DNA of 6,721 bases from Opitutaceae bacterium (GTDB lineage Bacteria > Verrucomicrobiota > Verrucomicrobiia > Opitutales > Opitutaceae). Below are positions 1 to 6,068 of the stretch, one piece after another (the first letter of the stretch is position 1; the number at the start of each line of letters is the position of its first letter). A program made the translations under genes and the position numbers. The DNA is taken from positions 1 to 6,721 of the forward strand of contig JAHFTG010000116.1 of the NCBI GenBank assembly GCA_023269455.1, written 5' to 3'. The notes under the pieces are model-generated. The model was given only the letters and a program-made list of their open reading frames with translations. It had not been told where the DNA came from and did no database searches.

Positions 1-1071
1 ACCTGGCAGCGTTACGCGATCTCGGCGGTGTTGTTGATTGGCTTTTATCTGCTGCGCCGGATCGTCACGACGATCTGTTTCGCGTTTCTCAAGAAGCTGG
101 CGTCGCGCACGCAGACGACGCTCGACGACAAGCTTTTCCCCGCGCTGGAAGCACCGGTCGCCACCTTTATCGCGCTGTTTGGTTTGTTCGCCGCATTGAA
201 GGTGCTGAAGCTGTCTGAGTCCACGGACAACGTGATCGGCTACGCTTCGACGGTCGCTTTCTCGCTGACGTTTTTCTGGCTGTTGTTGCGGGCGTTCGAC
301 GCGGTGCTCGATCATGTGCACGAGATCGCGGTGGAAAAGAAGCTGGGGGTCGCCGCGTTCATGCCGTGGATCAAAAAGGCGTTGGTCACGATTTTTGTGA
401 TCTTCGGCGTGTTGATGACCGCATCGACGATGGGGTTCAATGTGCATGCCTTCCTCGCCGGTCTTGGTCTCGGCGGTTTGGCTTTCGCACTCGCGGCGCA
501 GGACACCATCGCGAATCTTTTCGGCTCGGTCGTGGTGGCGATCGACCAGCCGTTCAAGCTGGGCGAGACGGTGAAAATAGGCGCGTTGCAGGGCACGGTG
601 GAGGATATCGGCCTGCGTTCGACGAAGCTGCGCGCGGTGGACAAGTCGCTCATCGTCATCCCCAACAAGACAGTGGCGACGGATGCGGTGATCAACCTGT
701 CGCGGTTCACCCAGCGCCGCGTCGAGCAGATCATCGGGCTGACTTATGACACGACGGCGGAGCAGATGGACGGTGTCGTGGAGGATTTTCGGAAGATCAT
801 CCTGGCCGAGGCGGAGGTGGATGCGGCATCGGTGATGGTGTTTTTTCGCGATTACAGCGCGTCGTCGCTCGATATCTGGATCGTGTATGTGGCGAGCGAT
901 GCCGATTTCCAGAAGCACATGCGGCTGAGGCAGCGGATCAATCTGGCGATGATGCGGGCGGTGCAGGCGCGCGGGCTTTCGTTCGCCTTTCCGACGCAGA
1001 CGATCGAGCTGGGCGGGAGTGCGGCGAAGGCGCTGGCGGCGCGGCGCGGCGCGGCGGCGGACGTCGGCTGA
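1..1071 (+). CDS. MscS-family small-conductance mechanosensitive channel, 5' end cut by window
   Basis: This is an inner-membrane channel of the MscS family, which opens under membrane tension to release solutes during hypo-osmotic shock. The frame is open from base 1, so the true start lies outside the window; the GTG at 28 falls inside a hydrophobic helix and is an unlikely start. Counting from the first codon, 356 residues are present. Hydrophobic helices lie at about 8-27, 52-70, 83-100 and 126-147. The Gly/Ala-rich pore helix follows at about 148-181 (AGLGLGGLAFALAAQDTIAN, then LFGSVVV). Next comes the MscS beta domain (DQPFKLGETVKIG, IPNKTV) and the cytoplasmic alpha/beta domain, ending in FAFPTQTIEL, the usual family ending. 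The helix count and motifs suggest a YnaI-like subtype with about five helices rather than minimal three-helix MscS. After that the protein has a non-conserved Ala/Arg/Gly tail encoded by a GCGGC repeat. Family assignment is secure; the subtype is an inference. Confidence 0.93.
   Translation, partial: TWQRYAISAVLLIGFYLLRRIVTTICFAFLKKLASRTQTTLDDKLFPALEAPVATFIALFGLFAALKVLKLSESTDNVIGYASTVAFSLTFFWLLLRAFDAVLDHVHEIAVEKKLGVAAFMPWIKKALVTIFVIFGVLMTASTMGFNVHAFLAGLGLGGLAFALAAQDTIANLFGSVVVAIDQPFKLGETVKIGALQGTVEDIGLRSTKLRAVDKSLIVIPNKTVATDAVINLSRFTQRRVEQIIGLTYDTTAEQMDGVVEDFRKIILAEAEVDAASVMVFFRDYSASSLDIWIVYVASDADFQKHMRLRQRINLAMMRAVQARGLSFAFPTQTIELGGSAAKALAARRGAAADVG
1036..1055 (+). repeat. Pentanucleotide tandem repeat (GCGGC)x4 at the 3' end of the mscS-like gene
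   Basis: Four perfect head-to-tail copies of GCGGC sit in the last twelve codons of the channel gene, encoding part of the tail AARRGAAADVG. The unit is not a multiple of three, so a change in copy number would alter only the last few residues, beyond the conserved domain. It may be just GC-rich low complexity. Confidence 0.7.
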
Positions 1072-1080
1072 GGTTTGGCT

Positions 1081-1100
1081 GGGTGCGGGTTGGGGGTGGG
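1081..1100 (+). other. Putative G-quadruplex motif in the mscS 3' flank
   Basis: Four G-runs lie within 20 bases: GGG, GGG, GGGGG and GGG, separated by loops of three, two and one bases (TGC, TT, T). This meets the standard G3+N1-7 definition with short loops, which favour stable parallel quadruplexes. It begins nine bases after the channel's stop codon on the sense strand, so it could fold in the mRNA 3' end as well as in DNA. No Rho-independent terminator is visible between this gene and the next. A role in termination or transcript stability is possible but unproven. Confidence 0.6.
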
Positions 1101-1107
1101 TGGTTAC

Positions 1108-1133
1108 TTGGTAATCAGGGATCGATTTATAAC
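1108..1133 (+). promoter_or_regulatory. Candidate promoter for the exported-protein/ABC exporter operon
   Basis: TATAAC at 1128-1133 matches the sigma70 -10 box at five of six positions and lies in a short AT-rich island within GC-rich DNA. The best -35-like hexamer is TTGGTA at 1108-1113, but the 14-base spacer is shorter than ideal. The predicted start near 1140 would leave a leader of about 65 bases before the ATG at 1205. A second -35-like word, TTGACC at 1166-1171, has no convincing -10 partner. This call rests on pattern alone. Confidence 0.3.
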
Positions 1134-1144
1134 AGTTTGTAACA
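1130..1144 (+). repeat. TAACA direct repeat with 10-base period, possible regulator site
   Basis: TAACA occurs at 1130-1134 and again at 1140-1144, so the copies repeat on one face of the helix. Read on the other strand it is TGTTA CAAAC TGTTA, which recalls the tandem layout of PHO boxes, although those normally repeat every 11 bases. It overlaps the candidate -10 box and start site, where a bound regulator would affect initiation. Confidence 0.3.
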
Positions 1145-1204
1145 CGATTGGCTTGGGAGCGTCGCTTGACCTAGGTTCTCCCCTTGATTAACCCTTTTCC
1201 CCGG

Positions 1205-1768
1205 ATGTCTTCCCCTTTTCGCATTCTGTTACCGATCTGGCCGCTGCTGGCTTGCGCCTCTCTTTCGGGCGCGGTTTCGCTCGACGATCTGGTGAAAAGT
1301 TCTCCGTTTATGCCGGGCGATCAGGCGAACGCGGCGGTGACGGCACCGACGGAAAATGCGGCGGTGGAGTTTCGTGGAATGATCAGCACCAAGGATGGCG
1401 TGCTCTTCGGCTTGTATGACCGCACGAGGCAAACCGGCGCCTGGGTGCGCAAGGAGGACGTGGGCGCGGATTTCGTGGTTCACTCCTATGACGTGGCCAA
1501 CGACATGGTCTCGGTCGATTATCACGGGCAAAAATTTAATCTGACGCTTTCTTCGGCCAAAATCGGGATGGCGATGGCGTCGGCGCTTCCTGCGCCCGGA
1601 GTGGTGGGGCCGCCGCAGCCGGACGGAGCGCCGGGTGTCGCCCGCGTGGACGACACGCGAAGGCTTGAGTCGATCGCGGCGGAAGTGCGGCGTCGGCGTG
1701 CGTTGCGCCAGGGGGCCGCCAACGGGGCCGCGCAGCAACCCGTCCAGCCCGGCGGGACCGCCCGGTGA
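1205..1768 (+). CDS. Exported protein of unknown function, first gene of the ABC exporter operon
   Basis: I do not recognise a named family. From the ATG at 1205 it is 187 residues. The start MSSPFRILLPIWPLLACASLSGAVS is a typical signal peptide: an Arg, a hydrophobic core, then a small-residue SGA cleavage region. The LLAC within it resembles a lipobox but has Leu at -2, so a lipoprotein is possible but less likely. An in-frame TTG at 1184 would add seven residues; I prefer the ATG. Neither start has a good Shine-Dalgarno site. After SLDDLVKSSPFMPG comes a probable beta-rich domain at about 45-118 (VEFRGMI, FGLYDR, GAWVRKEDV, DFVVHSYDV, MVSVDYHG, FNLTL). A disordered Pro/Gly/Ala segment follows, with an Arg-rich helix (ESIAAEVRRRRALR) and a Gln/Pro/Gly tail. 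Its stop overlaps the next gene's start as GTGA, implying translational coupling to the exporter. A periplasmic or surface accessory role is an inference. Confidence 0.8.
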   Translation: MSSPFRILLPIWPLLACASLSGAVSLDDLVKSSPFMPGDQANAAVTAPTENAAVEFRGMISTKDGVLFGLYDRTRQTGAWVRKEDVGADFVVHSYDVANDMVSVDYHGQKFNLTLSSAKIGMAMASALPAPGVVGPPQPDGAPGVARVDDTRRLESIAAEVRRRRALRQGAANGAAQQPVQPGGTAR

Positions 1769-3660
1769 ACGTATCGCCCGGCTCTTCCCCGGAACGAGCG
1801 GTTTCTGACGCGAGGCTCGTGCGGCGGCTCTTCGGTCTCGCGTGGCGTTATCGGGCGCGGTGTGTGCAGGTGCTGTCGTTGCAACTGGTGTTGCTCACGC
1901 TGGGGCTTAGCGGACTCAGCCTCACGGGCCTCGGCATCGACTACATCCGGCATGTGCTCGGCGAGCGCGGGGTGGGGCCGGCGATTCCGTTTCCCGAGGG
2001 GAAATTCGGCCTGGGCCTGCCGCATGACTGGACGGCGTTGCAGGTGTTGGTGCTCGTGGCGGGCTGCATTCTGGCGTTTGCCGTGTTGCGGGCGGTGCTC
2101 AATTATTTCTACACCATCGCGGTCAACCGGCTCGTGCAGCAGCGGTTGGTGGTCGATCTGCGCGGCGAGGTTTACGAGAAGTTGCAGCGGCTGAGCTTCC
2201 GTTTTTTTGATGCGAACACGACCGGGTCGATCATCACGCGGGTGACGGGTGACGTGCAGGCGGTGCGGATGTTTGTCGATCAGGTGCTGATCCAGAGCGT
2301 CATCATGGTCGTGTCGCTCACGGTCTATGTGATCTACATGGCGAGCCTGAGTCCGGGCCTCACGCTGGCGTGTCTCGCGACCACGCCGGTGTTGTGCGTG
2401 TTGTCCGCGGTGTTCTCGCGGCACATCCAGCCGCGCTATGCCCGCAGTCGCGAGCTGGTGGAGGAGATGGTGCAGCACTTCGCGGAGAGCATCCAGGGCG
2501 TGCAGGTGACGAAGGGTTTCGGGCGCGAGGCGGAGGATCGCGCGGGATTTGACGCGAAGAACGCGGCGGTGCTCGCGCAGCAGCAGGGGATTTTTTGGCG
2601 GCTGAGTTTGTTCACGCCGGCGGTGGGGCTGTTGACGCGCGTGAACATGCTCGTGCTGCTCGGCTACGGCGGGTGGCTGGTGATCGACGGAAAACTGCCG
2701 CTGGGCGCCGGCCTGGTGGTTTTCTACGGGTTGCTCGAACAGTTTTCAGGGCAGGTCAACCAGGTCGCCACGCTCGTGAACAGCGTGCAGCAGTCACTCA
2801 TCGGGGCGCGGAGGGTTTTTGAAATTCTCGATGCGCCGGTCGAGGTGCGTGACGCGCCCGCAGCGATGCGGCGTCTCCGCATCGAGGGCGCGGTGCGGTT
2901 TGAGAATGTCTCTTTCGCCTACGACGGCATCGAGGCCGTGCTCCGCGACGTCACACTCGAGGTGAAGCCGGGGCAGTGCGTGGCGATCCTGGGGGCGACG
3001 GGCGCGGGGAAGAGCGCGTTGATGAGCCTCATCCCGCGTTTCTACGATCCGACGGCGGGGCGCGTGCTGATCGACGGGATCGATGCGCGCACGCTGCGCG
3101 TGGACGATCTGCGGCGAAATATCGGCATCGTTTTCCAGGATAGTTTTTTGTTTTCCAACAGCGTCGCGGCAAACATCGCCTTCGGGCATCCCGACGCCAC
3201 GCCTGCGCAGATCGAGAAGGCTGCGCGCATCGCCGCCGCGCACGACTTCATCGCTGCGCTGCCCAAGGGCTACGACACGGTGCTGGGCGAGAGCGGCAAC
3301 AGTCTCTCCGGGGGCCAGCGCCAGCGTCTCGCCATCGCGCGCGCGGTGTTGCTGGAGCCGAGCATCCTGCTGCTCGACGATCCGACGGCGGCGATCGACA
3401 GCGAGACGGAGCACGAGATTTTCGAGGCGCTGGACAACGCGATCGCAGGGCGCACGACGTTCATCGTGGCGCATCGGTTGAGCACGCTTCGGCGCGCCGA
3501 CTTCATCATCGTGATGGAGGACGGCCGCATCATCCAGCGCGGCACGCATGACGATTTGATGAAGGTGCCGGGGCCGTATTTGCGGGTGGCCTCGTTGCAG
3601 TTGGTCGATGGCGGAAAACTCACGGCTGCGGCCGGTTTGACCGGGGAGGGCGCCGCATGA
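1765..3660 (+). CDS. ABC exporter half-transporter with degenerate catalytic site (TM287/BmrC-like subunit)
   Basis: This is a 631-residue inner-membrane half-transporter with one exporter-type membrane domain (about 20-340) followed by one ATPase domain (about 375-610). Six helices can be placed near 35-58, 92-116, 173-196, 197-220, 282-306 and 312-335. A loop of about 30 residues rich in Gly/Pro separates helices 1 and 2. In the ATPase domain I see A-loop Tyr386, Walker A GATGAGKS at 410-417, Q-loop Gln458, signature LSGGQ at 514-518, Walker B ILLLDD at 534-539 and H-loop His570. The catalytic glutamate is replaced by Asp539 (codon 3379-3381), the hallmark of the degenerate subunit in heterodimeric exporters. 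The GTG start overlaps the previous stop, and the stop overlaps the next start as ATGA. No peptidase domain is present. The substrate cannot be told from sequence; drugs, lipids or peptides are all possible. Confidence 0.95.
   Translation: MNVSPGSSPERAVSDARLVRRLFGLAWRYRARCVQVLSLQLVLLTLGLSGLSLTGLGIDYIRHVLGERGVGPAIPFPEGKFGLGLPHDWTALQVLVLVAGCILAFAVLRAVLNYFYTIAVNRLVQQRLVVDLRGEVYEKLQRLSFRFFDANTTGSIITRVTGDVQAVRMFVDQVLIQSVIMVVSLTVYVIYMASLSPGLTLACLATTPVLCVLSAVFSRHIQPRYARSRELVEEMVQHFAESIQGVQVTKGFGREAEDRAGFDAKNAAVLAQQQGIFWRLSLFTPAVGLLTRVNMLVLLGYGGWLVIDGKLPLGAGLVVFYGLLEQFSGQVNQVATLVNSVQQSLIGARRVFEILDAPVEVRDAPAAMRRLRIEGAVRFENVSFAYDGIEAVLRDVTLEVKPGQCVAILGATGAGKSALMSLIPRFYDPTAGRVLIDGIDARTLRVDDLRRNIGIVFQDSFLFSNSVAANIAFGHPDATPAQIEKAARIAAAHDFIAALPKGYDTVLGESGNSLSGGQRQRLAIARAVLLEPSILLLDDPTAAIDSETEHEIFEALDNAIAGRTTFIVAHRLSTLRRADFIIVMEDGRIIQRGTHDDLMKVPGPYLRVASLQLVDGGKLTAAAGLTGEGAA
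3643..3650 (+). promoter_or_regulatory. Ribosome binding site for the second ABC half-transporter
   Basis: GGGGAGGG, containing GGAGG at 3645-3649, lies six bases upstream of the ATG at 3657 and inside the end of the preceding gene. It is the only strong Shine-Dalgarno sequence seen before a start in this window. With the ATGA overlap it supports the ATG at 3657 and independent or re-initiated translation of the second subunit. Confidence 0.75.
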
Positions 3661-5516
3661 GCACGCCGAAATCCACCCGGCCGCTCACATTGGTGCAGCG
3701 CGAAGCCGATACCGAACGAGAGGAAGAACTGAAGCCGCTCGAATGGCGGCTCATCCGGCGGCTGTTTGGTTTCACACGGCCCTTTGCGCGCAAGCGCAAC
3801 GCGCTGATCGCGCTCACCGTGCTGCGTTCCACGCAATTGCCGGCGCTGGCGTGGCTCGCGAGCCTGGTCATCGCCGGGCCGATCACGCGGCACGAATCGT
3901 CCGGGCTGCAGTGGTGGGTCGCGGCCTACGCGGCGATGGCTTTGCTCACGGACGGGTTGTTTCACTTTCGCCAGCGTCTCGCGCTCGAACTGGGCGAGGC
4001 GGTGGTGTGCCGGTTGCGCGTGGATATTTTTGCGCACATGCAACGGATGCCGATGAGTTTCTTTCATCGGGTGAAACTGGGGCGCATCCTGAGCCGGGTG
4101 ACGAGCGATGTGGAGTCGTTGCGCACCGGTATTCAAGACGTGTTCTTCGTGGGCATCGTGCAGGCGGGCAGCATGGTGTTCGCGGCTGCGGTCATGGCCT
4201 ATACGGACCGGGTGCTCTTTCTCGTCGTGCTGGCGATGGCGCCGGTGCTGTGGGTCATCAGTAATCATTTTCGCGTGCGGCTCAGCCAGGCCACGCGGGC
4301 CGCGCAGGAGAGTTTCAGCCGCGTGACGGCCACGCTCGCCGAGTCGATCAACGGCATTCGCGTGACGCAGGGCTTCGTGCGACAGCAGACCAACGCCGGG
4401 CTTTTTCGCAGTCTCCTCGCGGATCACTCGCGCTACAATATGGGGGCGGCGCGTTCCTCCGCGATTATGGTGCCGTTGCTGGAGCTCAACAGCCAGTTCT
4501 TCGTCGCGATTCTCCTGCTGCTGGGCGGCTGGCGCGTGCTGGAGGGGCATTCCAGCATCGGCGTGCTCATCACTTTTTTTCTTTTCGCCAACCAGTTCTT
4601 CGCGCCGATCCAGGTGCTGGGGAATCTCTATAATCAGGCGCTCGTCGCGATGGCCGGGGCCGAGCGGGTATTCAAGCTGCTCGATGCGAAGCCCGACTGG
4701 GAAGACGCGCCGGATGCGGTCGATCTGCCCGATCCGCGTCTTCCGGTGGCGGGCGCGCCGACAGCGCATGCGGCGGGCGCGCGGGTGGAGTTTCGCGACG
4801 TGACGTTTGCCTATGAGCCGGGGCGGCCGGTTTTGCAGGGGGTGAATTTTACCGCCGAGCCCGGCCGGACGGTCGCGCTCGTGGGCCACACGGGCAGCGG
4901 AAAGAGTTCGATCATCAACCTCGCGGCGAAGTTTTATCTGCCGACTTCCGGCGAGGTGTTCGTTGACGGTTGCGAGATTCGCACGCTGACGGGTCGCTCG
5001 CTGCACCGGCAGATGGGCATGGTGCAGCAGCAGAATTTTCTCTTCGGCGGGACGGTGCTCGACAACATCCGCTTCAGTCGTCCGGACGCGGGCGAGGACG
5101 AGGTGCGCGCGGCGGCGGCGCGACTCGATTGCCTGGACATGCTGGAGGCGTTGCCGCGCGGTCTGCATACGGAGGTGGGCGAGCGCGGGGCCGGTCTCTC
5201 CGCCGGGCAGCGCCAGCTCGTGTGCTTCACGCGGGCGCTGCTGGCCGATCCGCGCCTGCTCATTCTCGACGAGGCGACCAGCGCGATCGACGCGCTTACC
5301 GAGGAGCGCCTGCAGAAGGCGCTCCTTACGCTGCTGGCGGGGCGCACGAGTTTCGTGGTGGCGCACCGGCTCAGCACCATCCGCCATGCGGATCTCGTGC
5401 TGGTTCTCGACCAGGGCCGGGTCATCGAACGCGGGACGCACGCGGAGCTGATGTCATACCGCGGGCACTACGCGGGGCTTTACGGACGGTTTGCGCGGGC
5501 GGGCGGGTCCGCGTGA
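3657..5516 (+). CDS. ABC exporter half-transporter with catalytic glutamate (TM288/BmrD-like subunit)
   Basis: This is the 619-residue partner of the preceding half-transporter, with the same membrane-domain then ATPase-domain order. A charged N-terminal extension (about 1-28) precedes helices near 49-74, 84-104, 160-183, 185-204, 267-293 and 298-322. A Pro/Ala-rich linker at about 353-376 joins the domains. ATPase motifs are A-loop Tyr386, Walker A GHTGSGKS at 410-417, Q-loop Gln458, X-loop TEVGER at 505-510, Walker B LLILDE at 534-539 with catalytic Glu539, D-loop SAID and His570. The signature is LSAGQ instead of LSGGQ, as in TM288-type subunits where it faces the degenerate site. The motifs therefore predict one active site (Walker motifs here with the partner's LSGGQ) and one degenerate site (the partner's Walker motifs with this LSAGQ). 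Overlapping genes suit stoichiometric assembly. Substrate unknown. Confidence 0.95.
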   Translation: MSTPKSTRPLTLVQREADTEREEELKPLEWRLIRRLFGFTRPFARKRNALIALTVLRSTQLPALAWLASLVIAGPITRHESSGLQWWVAAYAAMALLTDGLFHFRQRLALELGEAVVCRLRVDIFAHMQRMPMSFFHRVKLGRILSRVTSDVESLRTGIQDVFFVGIVQAGSMVFAAAVMAYTDRVLFLVVLAMAPVLWVISNHFRVRLSQATRAAQESFSRVTATLAESINGIRVTQGFVRQQTNAGLFRSLLADHSRYNMGAARSSAIMVPLLELNSQFFVAILLLLGGWRVLEGHSSIGVLITFFLFANQFFAPIQVLGNLYNQALVAMAGAERVFKLLDAKPDWEDAPDAVDLPDPRLPVAGAPTAHAAGARVEFRDVTFAYEPGRPVLQGVNFTAEPGRTVALVGHTGSGKSSIINLAAKFYLPTSGEVFVDGCEIRTLTGRSLHRQMGMVQQQNFLFGGTVLDNIRFSRPDAGEDEVRAAAARLDCLDMLEALPRGLHTEVGERGAGLSAGQRQLVCFTRALLADPRLLILDEATSAIDALTEERLQKALLTLLAGRTSFVVAHRLSTIRHADLVLVLDQGRVIERGTHAELMSYRGHYAGLYGRFARAGGSA

Positions 5517-5556
5517 TGGGGGCTGGAGAAGATTGCGCAAGTGTTAAATTCCTCCT

Positions 5557-5585
5557 CTGGGAAACCCGATTTTACCTCTTAAAAT
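5557..5585 (+). promoter_or_regulatory. Candidate promoter for the SWIB gene
   Basis: TAAAAT at 5580-5585 matches the -10 consensus at five of six positions. CTGGGA at 5557-5562 is a weak -35 (three of six) at the ideal 17-base spacing. The predicted start near 5592 gives a leader of about 38 bases. The -10 lies inside an inverted repeat, which could allow repression. Confidence 0.35.
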
Positions 5586-5588
5586 TGG
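5566..5588. promoter_or_regulatory. Inverted repeat upstream of the SWIB gene, possible operator or hairpin
   Basis: CCGATTTTA at 5566-5574 pairs with TAAAATTGG at 5580-5588 across a five-base CCTCT loop. Eight of the nine pairs are Watson-Crick and one is G-T. It is not followed by a T-tract, so it is a poor intrinsic terminator for the ABC operon. It fits better as an operator, since its right arm contains the candidate -10 box. Confidence 0.5.
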
Positions 5589-5629
5589 CGTTGCCTTCGA
5601 TCTGCGGAACTTTAGGTCTGGTCTCCGTT

Positions 5630-5902
5630 ATGGCAAAAAAAACCACTCGCAAACCCAACGCAGCGTTTCTCAAACCGGTTCAGCCTGATGCCCTTCTTGC
5701 GGTCATCGTAGGTTCGAAACCTCTCCCCCGCACTGAGCTCACCAAGAAGCTCTGGGAATACATCAAGAAGAACGGTCTTCAGGACAAGAAGGTCCGCACC
5801 CAGATCAATGCCGACGCCGCTCTCAAGCCCGTGCTTGATGGCAAAAAGTCCGTCAGCATGTTCGAGCTCACGAAGCTCGTTTCCGGCCACTTGGTGAAGT
5901 AA
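5630..5902 (+). CDS. Stand-alone SWIB/MDM2-domain protein
   Basis: This 90-residue basic protein consists almost entirely of one SWIB domain (about 12-88), a fold shared with eukaryotic SWI/SNF subunit BAF60 and MDM2. Diagnostic segments are FLKPVQPDALLAVIVGSKPLPRTELTKKLW (12-42, with KPLPRTEL and the helix leading to LWEYIKKNGLQD), then the basic KKVRTQINADAALKPVLDGKKSVSMFEL and a final helix. In bacteria, single SWIB proteins or SWIB fused to topoisomerase I are known mainly from Chlamydiae and related groups, and a link to chromatin or DNA organisation is proposed there. The Lys-rich N-terminus suits nucleic acid contact, an inference. The ATG at 5630 is chosen because the domain starts just after it, although the frame stays open far upstream through GC-rich DNA. 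No Shine-Dalgarno site is seen. Codons 2-5 contain a run of eight A. The gene is less GC-rich than its neighbours, and a terminator follows, so it appears monocistronic. Confidence 0.93.
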   Translation: MAKKTTRKPNAAFLKPVQPDALLAVIVGSKPLPRTELTKKLWEYIKKNGLQDKKVRTQINADAALKPVLDGKKSVSMFELTKLVSGHLVK

Positions 5903-5933
5903 CCGCAAGGTTCCTTTTAAAAGCGCCAGTTGC

Positions 5934-5966
5934 AAAGCCGCCCTGAAGAACCGGGGCGGCTTTTTT
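5934..5966 (+). terminator. Rho-independent terminator of the SWIB gene
   Basis: AAAGCCGCCC at 5934-5943 pairs perfectly with GGGCGGCTTT at 5954-5963 around a ten-base loop. A run of six T at 5961-5966 directly follows the GC core. It sits 31 bases after the SWIB stop codon and separates that gene from the next one. Confidence 0.92.
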
Positions 5967-6025
5967 GCGGGCGGTTTTCCGTGGCGACCTGCGTTTGCCG
6001 AAGAAGAGGGGAAGCGACCGCGCTC

Positions 6026-6040
6026 GCGTGCGTTTCACGC
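6026..6040. promoter_or_regulatory. Short inverted repeat upstream of the DUF2339 gene
   Basis: GCGTG at 6026-6030 and CACGC at 6036-6040 form a perfect five-base dyad around CGTTT. It lies where the -35 region would be for the TATAAA box at 6058. It could be an operator half-site pair, or chance in GC-rich DNA. Confidence 0.25.
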
Positions 6041-6057
6041 TCCGCAATCAATTGTTT

Positions 6058-6063
6058 TATAAA
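6058..6063 (+). promoter_or_regulatory. Candidate -10 box immediately before the DUF2339 start codon
   Basis: TATAAA matches the -10 consensus at five of six positions and lies in a sharp AT-rich stretch (6048-6070) after GC-rich DNA. It ends only five bases before the ATG at 6069, so the expected transcription start falls on or next to the start codon. No -35-like hexamer is found at the expected position and there is no Shine-Dalgarno site, which fits a leaderless mRNA but does not prove it. Confidence 0.4.
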
Positions 6064-6068
6064 TTATT

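Noticed and set aside
1154..1183. A terminator between mscS and the exporter operon formed by GGGAG and CTCCC
   Set aside because: The stem is only five pairs with a long loop and no T-tract.
1205..1280. The exported protein as a lipoprotein via LLAC
   Set aside because: Leu at -2 is not typical of a lipobox and a normal signal peptidase I site (SGA) lies a few residues later. It remains possible but is not the preferred reading.
1522..2478. A 318-codon - strand open frame across the exported-protein and first ABC genes
   Set aside because: His/Arg/Gln-rich composition, no recognisable domain, and the + strand genes explain the region.
1765..3660. Type I or bacteriocin exporter with a C39 peptidase domain
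   Set aside because: The N-terminus goes straight into helix 1 with no peptidase domain, and no double-glycine leader peptide gene is visible nearby.
3270..5441. A 723-codon open frame on the - strand across both ABC genes
   Set aside because: It is antisense to well-conserved ABC domains, is rich in His, Arg and Gln as typical for GC-rich shadow frames, and shows no domain.
5428..5558. A - strand small gene after the AGAGGAGG complement near 5551-5558
   Set aside because: The only start nearby is TTG, the frame is under 30 codons and overlaps the ABC gene end; no support beyond the SD-like word.
4970..5629. Upstream extension of the SWIB reading frame into the second ABC gene
   Set aside because: The frame stays open by GC bias, but the extension overlaps a conserved ATPase domain, and the SWIB domain begins just after the ATG at 5630.
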